Shown piece after piece: positions 8,845 to 16,820 of a stretch of DNA of 49,860 nt (the stretch's first letter is position 1; each line of letters opens with the position of its first letter). The notes under the pieces are model-generated. The model had not been told where the DNA came from and did no database searches. It saw only the letters and a program-made list of their open reading frames with translations. The position numbers and the translations under genes are program-made. Source of the stretch: Verrucomicrobium sp. BvORR106 (GTDB taxonomy: Bacteria; Verrucomicrobiota; Verrucomicrobiia; Verrucomicrobiales; Verrucomicrobiaceae); contig NZ_BATR01000055.1 in the NCBI RefSeq assembly GCF_000739655.1, positions 1 to 49,860 on the forward strand, given 5' to 3'.

Positions 8845-9177
8845 ATGAACTGGTATTACTCAGTCGAGGGTCACGCGCTGGGGCCCGTAAACGAGGAGGC
8901 GCTTGAAAAGCTCGCCCGTGAAGGGGCGCTGGTGAAGGACACCCTGGTCTGGCAGCCGGAGCTCGAGGAATGGGCTCCACTGCAGAAGGTGCACCCTGAC
9001 TTGCTTGAGCGGGTGCGCCTGGTGCAGGAAAAGCCGGCTCCGCTGACGAAGGCCACCGCTCCGCTCCCCTTGCCCCCGCCGCCTTCTCATGCGGCCTCCA
9101 ACGGGGGCGCTCCAGGCGATTCTCACAAAGAAAAGCCGGGGCTCTTTGGGCGGCTTTTCGGTCGTGAGAGGAATTGA
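8845..9177 (+). CDS. Small GYF_2 domain protein
   Basis: The 110-residue protein consists of one GYF_2 domain (about 2-58: NWYYSVEGHALGPVNEEAL, then LVWQPELEEWAPL). A proline- and lysine-rich tail follows, ending FGRLFGRERN. GYF_2 domains bind proline-rich peptides and are common at the N-terminus of RDD-type membrane proteins in Verrucomicrobia and Planctomycetes. This one has no membrane segment, so it may act as a soluble partner of the GYF_2-RDD protein encoded 99 bp downstream, whose first 50 residues are clearly related. The start at 8845 was chosen because the domain begins there; an in-frame earlier start lies inside the hairpin. Confidence 0.8.
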   Translation: MNWYYSVEGHALGPVNEEALEKLAREGALVKDTLVWQPELEEWAPLQKVHPDLLERVRLVQEKPAPLTKATAPLPLPPPPSHAASNGGAPGDSHKEKPGLFGRLFGRERN

Positions 9178-9276
9178 GGTTGAGGCAGGTTTTTTGCTTT
9201 TCTCCACGGCTTCTCTCAGCGAGGGTGCAGCCGCACGTCACGCTTTTCCCCAACCTAAGACAGACCCTCCCGACAC

Positions 9277-10146
9277 ATGAACTGGTTCTACTCTGAAAAC
9301 GGACAACAAAAGGGCCCAATCTCCGACATGGAGCTGACCACGCTGGTTCGCGGCGGGACCATTCCGGTCAACACGCTGGTCTGGAGGGAAGGTCTGCCAG
9401 ACTGGCAGCCGCTCTCCCAAGTGCGGCCTGACCTCACCCAGGTAAGCGCGACAACGCCGACTCTCGGTGGCGTGCCGGTGTATGACAAGGGGCTCCTCCT
9501 CCAGCAGATGCGTGAAGGGGTGGTCACGGAGGCCACCCATCCGGGTGCGATTCAGTATGTGGGATTCTGGTGGCGCTTCCTGGCCTTCTTCATTGATTAC
9601 ATCGTCCTCAGCGTGGCGGGGTGTCTGATCATCATGCCTTTTGCCTTCGGGTTGGGGCTCATGGCTGGTGCTAGCGGTGGAGACGCAGCTGGCGCTGCCA
9701 TCGGGGTGCAACTCGTAGGTCAGCTCGTGTTGAATGCCATTCAGCTGGTCATCTGGGGTGGTTACTTTACGTGGATGAACGGCAAATACGGCGCCACGCT
9801 GGGCAAGCTGGCTCTGGGGTTCAAGGTAATCAATGCGGATGGCACCAAGACCTCCTATCTCCGTGCACTCGGTCGTTTTGCCGCAGAGTACATCTTGAAC
9901 GGGATCATTCTGACAGTCGTCGCCCTGGTCCTGGTGGGACTGGTCATGGCCCTGGGCTTTGGCGGCTTCCGCTCGCTCATGGAAAGCAACCGGGACGCCT
10001 TCGCCGGAGGCATCGCATTTGGCATGCTGGGCTCCATGGTGGTGGGTTTCCTGCTGGGTTCCTTCCCTTGGTGGATGGCGGCATTTGATCCCGAGAAGCG
10101 TGCGCTGCATGACCGCATCAGCGCGACCCGCGTGGTGCGCAAGTAG
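9277..10146 (+). CDS. GYF_2 and RDD domain membrane protein
   Basis: This 289-residue protein has a GYF_2 domain at 1-55 (NWFYSENGQQKGPIS, LVWREGLPDWQPL), a linker, and an RDD domain from about 92. The RDD signature is R100 and D107 in FWWRFLAFFIDY and a second D in the C-terminal KRALHDRISATRVV. Four or five membrane segments are visible, two of them rich in glycine and alanine. RDD proteins are membrane proteins linked to ion transport or envelope functions; the precise role is not known. It is part of a run of envelope genes to 15468 that includes DUF4129 and DUF4350 proteins, a usual neighbourhood for RDD genes. Confidence 0.88.
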   Translation: MNWFYSENGQQKGPISDMELTTLVRGGTIPVNTLVWREGLPDWQPLSQVRPDLTQVSATTPTLGGVPVYDKGLLLQQMREGVVTEATHPGAIQYVGFWWRFLAFFIDYIVLSVAGCLIIMPFAFGLGLMAGASGGDAAGAAIGVQLVGQLVLNAIQLVIWGGYFTWMNGKYGATLGKLALGFKVINADGTKTSYLRALGRFAAEYILNGIILTVVALVLVGLVMALGFGGFRSLMESNRDAFAGGIAFGMLGSMVVGFLLGSFPWWMAAFDPEKRALHDRISATRVVRK

Positions 10147-10190
10147 GACCGCCGAATTCCCCGATCCCTAAAAAACCACCCGGCGAGATC

Positions 10191-10844
10191 ATGGCCACCC
10201 TCCGCTGCACCAGTTGCGGCTACGCCATCCCTCAAGAAGCCTTCAAGGGGCGTGAGAGCGCCCCTTGCCCGCTCTGTGGGCGCGTGTCCCAGGCTTGGGT
10301 GCTTCCAGCTCTTGCCGTGGGTGCAGGGGATTCTTTGGCCGCCTCCCGGCCACCATCACTCCCGGACGATCCTCCTGGACCGGGCGACAACGTTTGTTTC
10401 TACAATCCTGAGCGGCGGGCCACGACGTCCTGCAGTCATTGCGGGGTCTTTATTTCTGATGCCTGGGCGGCTCAGTGGGGAGGGGAGACGGTCTGCTTCA
10501 AGTGTCTGGATAATCTCCGGCTCAAGCGGCAGGACTCCCGCTTCCAGTCACGGCGGGTGCTGTGGGACAACATTGCCCTCATGACGGCCCTCTCGCCCTT
10601 TCTCCTCTGCATCCCGCTCCTCTTGCTGGGGCCAGTCGGTGTGCCGTTCATTGTTCTGTGCGCCATGGCCAGCCTCATCACAGCCCCCACCGGGCTGGGG
10701 CTGTCCATCTTTGCCTGGGGCAAGCCTCGCAGCCTGGTGCCCCGGGGCCGGGGCCGGGTGGTGTGGGCCGCACTGTTGAGCCTCATCCAATGCGCGATCT
10801 GGGTCGCGCTATTCATCGGGGTGGTGTCCAAAAACTTTGGTTGA
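10191..10844 (+). CDS. Zinc-ribbon membrane protein with B-box-like finger
   Basis: In this 217-residue protein a zinc ribbon opens the chain (CTSC at about 5-8 and CPLC at about 25-28). After a linker there is a second cysteine cluster (NVCFYNP, CSHC, CFKC, about 66-105) with the spacing of a bacterial B-box-like finger. The C-terminal half has two or three membrane segments (about 122-155, 165-185 and 195-215). The fingers should face the cytoplasm and bind protein partners. The function is unknown, but a similar finger recurs in the protein at 11993. The stop is 8 bp before the next start. Confidence 0.78.
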   Translation: MATLRCTSCGYAIPQEAFKGRESAPCPLCGRVSQAWVLPALAVGAGDSLAASRPPSLPDDPPGPGDNVCFYNPERRATTSCSHCGVFISDAWAAQWGGETVCFKCLDNLRLKRQDSRFQSRRVLWDNIALMTALSPFLLCIPLLLLGPVGVPFIVLCAMASLITAPTGLGLSIFAWGKPRSLVPRGRGRVVWAALLSLIQCAIWVALFIGVVSKNFG

Positions 10845-10852
10845 AGCGGCCG

Positions 10853-11947
10853 ATGAAACAGTCATTCGACGATTACAAATATCTGGCTGGTGGCACCGGT
10901 GGCAAGGGCAGCCTCTGGCAAGGGCCTGACCATCTGCTCGTGGTCGAGGGACGAGGCTTCCTGCTTCCCTTCAGCGAGGTGTACCGCCGCGTGGACTATG
11001 ACAAGATCCAGGCGCTCTCTCTGGTCGCTACCAAAACCTACATCTGGGCTTCCGTGGGGATGGGGCTCGCCGCGATCTTCTTCCTGGGGATGGCTTTTCT
11101 GGCCCGTGATGAAGAGCCCTTTTTGCCGATTTCACTGCTCATCCCGGGAGTGATGCTGACGGTCCTGCTGTTGATCAACCTGTTTCGGGGTTCTACCTGT
11201 CGCTGCTCACTGCAAACGGCCGTGCAGGTCCTGCGGTTGAAGTCCCTGGTCCGTGTGCATAAGGCGGAGCAGGTCATGGCTCTGCTGGATGATCTCTGCC
11301 GCCGGCAGCAGGCTGGCTTGGCGCATGCTCCGGCCGCCTCAACCCGTCCGGGAGTGGAAGGGGTGGGGGCGCTGCCTCTGGCACCCGAGCTTCCCGGTGC
11401 TGCCATACCCGGTGGCAAGCCGCCCTGGCAGGGTAGCAACTGGACTTTCTTCACCGGGCTCCTGATGCTCTTGTGGGGGGCGGCATTGGCGGCGGAGTTG
11501 TTTGTGTCCGGGGTGGCTCTCACCATTTCCAGTGTGGTCCTGGGGACTGCGGTTGTCGTTCTGGGGATCATTGCCCTCGTCCACGCCTCCCGCTACCGGA
11601 CTCCTGTCACTTTGCTGGTGTGTCTCTGGGGGAATCTGGCGACGGATCTGCTGGCAGGATTGGGCATGTACATCCTGGCGGTGGCAGCGGTCATGCATCA
11701 GGGCATGAGCAATCCCGAGAAGTTGTTCGGCAACAAAGCCATGGGCAACGAGCACATCATCAGCTCCCTGGCCAACTACTCAATGGAGCAGTGTGAGCCC
11801 TGGGGCTGGGCCCTTGTCGTGTTGGGGGGCTTGATCCTGATTCTCGGCCTGAGTATTGTCGTTTACGGTGGGCGGGGTCGCCGCCTCGCTTCGGAAGAGG
11901 TCAAGGCCTCACCTCCTCTTCCTCCGCCACTGGACCCCGTTTCATAA
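10853..11947 (+). CDS. Multi-span membrane protein of unknown function
   Basis: The 364-residue product has an N-terminal region (1-60) that reads like a small beta-rich domain (LVVEGRGFLLPFSEV), perhaps PH-like, followed by two membrane helices (about 62-82 and 88-108). A cytoplasmic linker (about 110-180) carries three cysteines, and three more membrane helices follow (about 200-330). The tail is short and proline-rich. No family is recognised with confidence. The ATG at 10853 follows the preceding stop by 8 bp; longer in-frame extensions reach into the upstream gene and were not used. It is most likely co-transcribed with the zinc-ribbon and RDD genes. Confidence 0.72.
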   Translation: MKQSFDDYKYLAGGTGGKGSLWQGPDHLLVVEGRGFLLPFSEVYRRVDYDKIQALSLVATKTYIWASVGMGLAAIFFLGMAFLARDEEPFLPISLLIPGVMLTVLLLINLFRGSTCRCSLQTAVQVLRLKSLVRVHKAEQVMALLDDLCRRQQAGLAHAPAASTRPGVEGVGALPLAPELPGAAIPGGKPPWQGSNWTFFTGLLMLLWGAALAAELFVSGVALTISSVVLGTAVVVLGIIALVHASRYRTPVTLLVCLWGNLATDLLAGLGMYILAVAAVMHQGMSNPEKLFGNKAMGNEHIISSLANYSMEQCEPWGWALVVLGGLILILGLSIVVYGGRGRRLASEEVKASPPLPPPLDPVS

Positions 11948-11992
11948 GAGTCTGGCCGGTTTGCCGGGCTTATTTCCCAACCCCTCGTTTCC

Positions 11993-12304
11993 GTGTCCAA
12001 CGCCATCTGTCTCAATCACCCTCTCCGGGAAGCAGCGGCCCGTTGCACCTCCTGTGGGAACACCTTCTGCCGTGAATGCATCACGGATCTGGACGGGCGC
12101 ATGGTGTGTGTGGCCTGTCACCGGCAGAAGACCAGCGTCAAGGACAAGCCCAAGCGGGACTGGTTCCTGGTGACGGCAGGCCTGCAGGCGGTGGTGGGGA
12201 TCGCGGTTCTCTGGTTCACCACCTGGGCTGTGGGGCGTATCCTGCTGAACATCCCTGCCGAGGTGCATGAGGGCACCATCTGGATGAAATTCTCCGGCAT
12301 GTAG
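11993..12304 (+). CDS. Small B-box zinc finger membrane protein
   Basis: The 103-residue protein starts at a GTG codon. Its N-terminal half is a bacterial B-box-type zinc finger: C6 and H8 in ICLNHP, CTSC (18-21), CREC (26-29) and CVAC (about 39-42), the last followed by H. A single membrane helix follows (about 58-80), then a short tail. Proteins of this layout are frequent beside RDD and rhomboid genes, but their function is unknown. No ATG in this frame would keep the first cysteine-histidine pair, which supports the GTG. It lies 45 bp after the previous gene and 32 bp before the DUF4129 gene. Confidence 0.75.
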   Translation: MSNAICLNHPLREAAARCTSCGNTFCRECITDLDGRMVCVACHRQKTSVKDKPKRDWFLVTAGLQAVVGIAVLWFTTWAVGRILLNIPAEVHEGTIWMKFSGM

Positions 12305-12336
12305 CCGGATAGCCACCGAACTTTCCCGAGCTTCCC

Positions 12337-13997
12337 ATGGCCCACCGCCAGCCATCCCCCCTGCCCACTCTCATCACCCTGCTGGAGGAGGCCACCCACC
12401 TCTTGCGACGATCCACGTCGGGGGCGTGGCTCACCTACTACGCCTCCACCGTTCCCTTCGCGCTCTACCTGTTTTATTTCCTGAATGACATGTCCCGCTC
12501 TGCCAATGCGGGCACCCATGTCTTGGCGTCATCCCTGGTGCTGGCCCTGCTCTATGGCGTGATGAAGATCGGCCAGGCGCTGTACTGCGACCAGATGGAA
12601 GCGCTGGTCCAGGGCAGGCAACAGGCCGCGGCTCTGCCTTTCCGCGGGTGGTGCCGGCTCGTGGCCTCCCAGATGCTCGTTCACTCCACTGCCCCTTGGG
12701 TCCTGGTCATCGCATTGCTGGCCATGCTGCCTTTCCCGTGGACTTACGCCTTCTACCACAACGTCACCATTCTGGCGGTGGATCATTTCCGGCGGGGGGC
12801 ACCACCCGGGAACTTATCCGGATCGCCGCCCGGCAGTCTCACTTGGAGTGGCTGCAGAACGCCACCACCATCGCCGTCATCAAGCTGGTGGCCTTCCTGA
12901 TGTATCTCAATGTGTTCATCGGGTTTGCCATGGGTGCCATCCTCCTGAAGTCTTTCACGGGCATCGAAAACCCTTTCAGCATGAACTGGACGCTCTTTTT
13001 CAGCACTGGCATCCAGGGACTGTTGGTGCTGATTTGCTACCTGGGTCTCAACCCACTGGTGAAGAGCATTTACATCCTCCGGTGCTTCTACGGTGAGTCC
13101 CGGACCACGGGGGCTGATCTCTCGGTCATCCTGCGTCGCATCATCTCTCTGCGTGGGGCTACCGCAGGGGTGGCACTTCTGGTGGCGATCTGTTCCCTCT
13201 TCGCGGCGACTCCGGCTGTGGCCCAGTCCGCCGCGCCGGCCCAGGCGTCGGAGCGTGGTGGCGAGCTTTCGCAGAACATCGAGAGCGTGCTGCAAGGCTC
13301 CGAATACCAATGGCGCATGCCACGGGAGGGTGGGCCGAAAGTGGAGGAGGAGAGTTCCTGGCTCGCGAGCGGGTTCAAAGATCTGGGAGCCTGGATCAAC
13401 AGCATGCTGGAGTGGATTGGCAATGCCATTGGTGACCTGATTGACTGGTTGTTTGGCGGGAAGGAGACACCTCTCGTTCCTTCCGAAGCTCCAGCGGATT
13501 CGGCCTGGATGGCCATGATGCCCAAGTTCCTGATGGTCCTGGCCGGCGTGCTCATCATCGGGGTGATCTGGCTCTTCATCCGCAACTGGCGTCAGTCCCG
13601 GCGCACCCAGCTGGTGGAGGCGGATGCGGCCCCAGCGGAGATTGACCTGGAAAGTGAGCACGTGGTGGCTACCCAGTTGCCGGAGAATGAATGGCTCCGT
13701 ATGGCCCGCGAGAAGATGGAGGCCGGGGAGTTGAGGCTCGCCCTGCGGGCGCTCTTCCTCGCCACCCTGGCGCACTTGGGTGAGAAGCGCATGCTCCAGA
13801 TCAACGGCACGAAATCCAACGGGGACTATGTGCGGGAGATCAACCGCAAAGCCCGCGGGCACGAGGATGTGCAGGCCAGCTTCCTGCGTCAGGTTCGCAC
13901 CTTTGACCGCGTCTGGTATGGCTGGCATGAAGTCACGCACGAACTCATGACCAGCTTCCAGGAGGAACACGAGCGCATCACCCGCCATGCAGCGTAA
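12337..13997 (+). CDS. DUF4129 domain membrane protein, split by a -1 frameshift at a G run
   Basis: Two overlapping frames (12337-12900 and 12648-13997) clearly belong to one protein of about 553 residues. The N-terminal frame supplies two or three membrane helices and reads ...LAVDHFRRG at 12799. The homology-like sequence then continues in the other frame as GTTRELIRIAARQ. The join falls on GGGGGG at 12794-12799; one extra G would restore a single frame. The C-terminal part has more membrane helices, a helical extracytoplasmic stretch, a last helix (about 390-410) and a C-terminal DUF4129 domain (LALRALFLATLAHLGEK, then FDRVWYGWHEVT). Its last 11 bp overlap the DUF4350 gene. A sequencing error, a real mutation or programmed slippage are all possible. 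Confidence 0.8.
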
Positions 13998-15468
13998 CAA
14001 CGCAGTCCCTGTCGTCATCCTCGTCTTGCTGGGGTGCTTTGCCGTCTGGTGCCTTTCCAGCATCATCGGTCGGCGATTCTCGGCGGGGAATGCGTACCCG
14101 CCCTACTCGTCACTGCGCAGTGATCCCCTGGGGTCCCGGGTTCTGTTTGAATCTCTCGATCGTCTGGATGGCGTGCAAGCGCTGCGCAACTACCGCAGCC
14201 TCGACAAGCTCGAGGGTGGCCCTGGCCAGACGCTGATGCTGTTGCGCCTGACGCCGGCAGTCTTTGCTTCCAGGGAACTCAACGGCAAGGATGTCCAGGC
14301 CTTTGCCGCCCGGGGCGGCCGGGTGGTGATCACTCTGGACGGCCAGGTGGGCAACTGGCAGGAAATGGAGAATCGCGTGGACAAGCGTCGCGATGACAAC
14401 GCTGATCGCCGCGAGCGCGAACAGTGGGAGAAGCGCAAGGCGGAGCTGGAGAAGATGCGTAAAGAGAAAGAGAAGGAGGATGAGAAGAAAAAATCGGCTG
14501 ACGATTCCGCGGGCAAGAAAAGCGCAGACCAGCGCAAATCTGAAGAACGCGAGGAGCATATGGCCTGGCTCATGAAATCGCGGTCTCTGAAAGAGGTGCT
14601 CGGGCTCACCGTGAATCAACAGAACTTCGTCATGACCGCCAAGGGGGCGGTGAAACTCGAGAAATCTCCCGAACTGCCCCTGAAGGACGGCGAACTGCCC
14701 TCCTGGTACGGCCGGACATCCCTCAAGTTCGAGGAAACACCGGAAAAGAAACCGGTGACGGACGAGAAGAAGGCTGACGCGGCAGGGGACAAGGCGAAAG
14801 ACGGGGCCAAGGAGGAAGAAGAGGAGGACGCCAAGCCAGTGTCCACGGCGGATCGCTGGACCGCTCTGGCGGCCGCAGACGGCGGGGTGATGCTCGCCGT
14901 GCAGCGCATCGGTCAGGGGAGTGTGGTGGTGGCCACGGACAGCTATTTCGCCAGCAATGAAGCGCTGCTGAAGGAGCGGGCTCCGCAGTTTCTCGCATGG
15001 CTGGTGGGGCCATCCCGGGAAGTGATCTTTGATGAGTTCCACATGGGCACGGTGGAGACGCCCGGGATCATGACGCTTTCCCGTCGTCTGCATCTCCAGG
15101 GGCTTTTCATCGGCGGTCTGGTCCTGTTTGGCCTGTTCATTTGGCAGAGCAGCTCCAGCCTGGTGCCTGCGGAGGATGTCTCGAGCAAGGAGTCAGAATC
15201 TGTGGTGTCCGGTCACGGAGCCACCGCGGGCTTGATCAGCCTGCTGCGGCGCGGCATTCCTCGCGGCCAGTTGCTGACCCGCTGCTTTGAGGTGTGGGAG
15301 AAGTCTGCGCGCCAGACGGGGGCGGCGGCGTCACGTGTGGCTGCGGCCGCGCAGGTCATGGCCCCGGTGAAGGGGATCAAGCTGCCGGCGCGTCAGGTCG
15401 CCAGCGTGTACCGCCAGCTTTGCGAGGTCCTGCACACCGGATCACGACGCAAGCAGGGCGGGGCGTGA
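13987..15468 (+). CDS. DUF4350 domain membrane protein
   Basis: The 493-residue protein has an N-terminal membrane helix (about 7-27) and a DUF4350-type domain beginning YPPYSSLRSDPLGSRVLFESL and including the ARGGRVVITLDG strand (about 110-121). A second membrane helix (about 373-393) precedes a cytoplasmic helical tail. A striking Lys/Glu-rich coiled stretch (about 135-195) and a second acidic-lysine stretch (about 250-285) interrupt the domain; both look like insertions in a flexible loop. The segment FDEFHMGTVETPG before the last helix is typical of the family. DUF4350 genes usually stand beside DUF4129, MoxR and DUF58 genes, and here DUF4129 overlaps by 11 bp. The biochemical function is unknown. 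Confidence 0.85.
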   Translation: MQRNNAVPVVILVLLGCFAVWCLSSIIGRRFSAGNAYPPYSSLRSDPLGSRVLFESLDRLDGVQALRNYRSLDKLEGGPGQTLMLLRLTPAVFASRELNGKDVQAFAARGGRVVITLDGQVGNWQEMENRVDKRRDDNADRREREQWEKRKAELEKMRKEKEKEDEKKKSADDSAGKKSADQRKSEEREEHMAWLMKSRSLKEVLGLTVNQQNFVMTAKGAVKLEKSPELPLKDGELPSWYGRTSLKFEETPEKKPVTDEKKADAAGDKAKDGAKEEEEEDAKPVSTADRWTALAAADGGVMLAVQRIGQGSVVVATDSYFASNEALLKERAPQFLAWLVGPSREVIFDEFHMGTVETPGIMTLSRRLHLQGLFIGGLVLFGLFIWQSSSSLVPAEDVSSKESESVVSGHGATAGLISLLRRGIPRGQLLTRCFEVWEKSARQTGAAASRVAAAAQVMAPVKGIKLPARQVASVYRQLCEVLHTGSRRKQGGA

Positions 15469-15471
15469 GTT

Positions 15472-16656
15472 TCAGAGGCCTGCACCACCTACCAGCACAT
15501 ATCCTGCCGCCTGAGCGGAGAGGGTACCCATCCGCTCATAGATGGAGAGGATGTTGGTGCGCCCCTTGGTGCCGTGCAGCCGGCTGGAGAGAAAGATGTA
15601 GAAGCTGCCTGATGCCGGATCGATCCAGAGACAGGTGCCGGTGAACCCCGTGTGGCCGTAGGAGCCATCAGGAAACAACATGCCACGGGGCCGGCTGTAG
15701 CTGGAGTGGAGGTCCCAGCCCAGTCCCCGCTGGTCGGCCATGGCGGGTGGTGATTGCACGGAGGTCATCAGTTGCACCGTCTCCGGGCGCAAGACTCTGG
15801 CACCCTCCAGTTCGCCCTGTCGCAGCATCATGCGGGCGTATCGAGCCAGATCCCCGATGGTGCTGAACAGCCCGGCGTGACCGGTCACTCCGCCCATGCG
15901 ACGGGAGGTGGGATCGTGCACAACGCCGCGGAGGAGTTGGCCGTTCTCATCATTCTCCGTGGGGGCGACGCGTGGCTTCAGCGCCTCGCCCGGCACATAT
16001 GTCGTGTCCTTCATCCGCAGGGGATCGAAGACATGCTGCTTCGCAAACTGGTCCAGGGGTTGCTTCGCCACGCGGCTCACAAGCTCGCCCAAAAGGAGGA
16101 AATTGATATCGCTGTAGCGGAACTCGGCGTCCGGGAGGTGGAAGGGCTCGGTGGTGGTGATCAGCTGAAACCCGGCCGCCCAGCCTGTCCATGGCGGATT
16201 GAGCGGGATGCCCGGCCGGAGTCCCGAGGTGTGAGTCATCAGTTGTTTGATCGTGATGAACTCCCGTCCGCTTCCGGTGAACTCGGGTAGATGGCGGCAG
16301 ACACGGTCGTGGATGTCCAGCTTGCCCTGCTCATACAGCAGCATCACTGAGGGAGTCGTGGCCACCACCTTGGTGAGCGAAGCGAGGTCGAAAATCGTGT
16401 CCGCCGTCAGCGGTTCCACCGCTGGCACGCGAGCTCTTGATCCGTGAAAGCCTGAAGCCACAACGCCCTGCTTCTCGATCCACCATTCGGCGCCAGGCAG
16501 CTGGCGGTTCTTGACGGCTTCTACCACCATCGCCCGGATCTCATCCAGACGGCTTCGCACCAGCGGCTGCGGGGCAGGGGACGCCGGAAGCGCCCACGTC
16601 CCGCTCAAAGGGGCCAGGGCGGCAGTCTGAAGCCAGCGGCGACGGCTGAACGGCAT
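15472..16656 (-). CDS. Exported serine hydrolase, class C beta-lactamase / esterase family
   Basis: This 394-residue protein of the PF00144 group has the SxxK motif as S93-L-T-K96, the second motif as Y181-S-D in FRYSDINF, and HTG in GYGHTGFTGT-like context near residue 318. YSD in place of YxN and HTG in place of KTG are usual for the esterase and DD-peptidase-like members, so an esterase or muropeptide hydrolase fits better than a drug-degrading enzyme. The N-terminus has a Tat signal (SRRRWLQTAALA), so the folded enzyme should be exported. The ATG at 16656 was preferred over a TTG two codons upstream. It converges on the DUF4350 gene with only 3 bp between stop codons. Confidence 0.88.
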   Translation of the reverse strand: MPFSRRRWLQTAALAPLSGTWALPASPAPQPLVRSRLDEIRAMVVEAVKNRQLPGAEWWIEKQGVVASGFHGSRARVPAVEPLTADTIFDLASLTKVVATTPSVMLLYEQGKLDIHDRVCRHLPEFTGSGREFITIKQLMTHTSGLRPGIPLNPPWTGWAAGFQLITTTEPFHLPDAEFRYSDINFLLLGELVSRVAKQPLDQFAKQHVFDPLRMKDTTYVPGEALKPRVAPTENDENGQLLRGVVHDPTSRRMGGVTGHAGLFSTIGDLARYARMMLRQGELEGARVLRPETVQLMTSVQSPPAMADQRGLGWDLHSSYSRPRGMLFPDGSYGHTGFTGTCLWIDPASGSFYIFLSSRLHGTKGRTNILSIYERMGTLSAQAAGYVLVGGAGL

Positions 16657-16820
16657 CGGCAAATTCTAACGGGAAATTCCGGGAAGGGAATCCTTGTCTG
16701 AAGTTTTCACAGGGCGTCCACCCGGAGGCTGCGGGCAGAACAGATGTTCTATGGTGGCCGACCCTGGCGTGAGCTAGCGTGACGGCCGCAGCTTTGCGGA
16801 CACTGGTGAAAATAAAGTCG

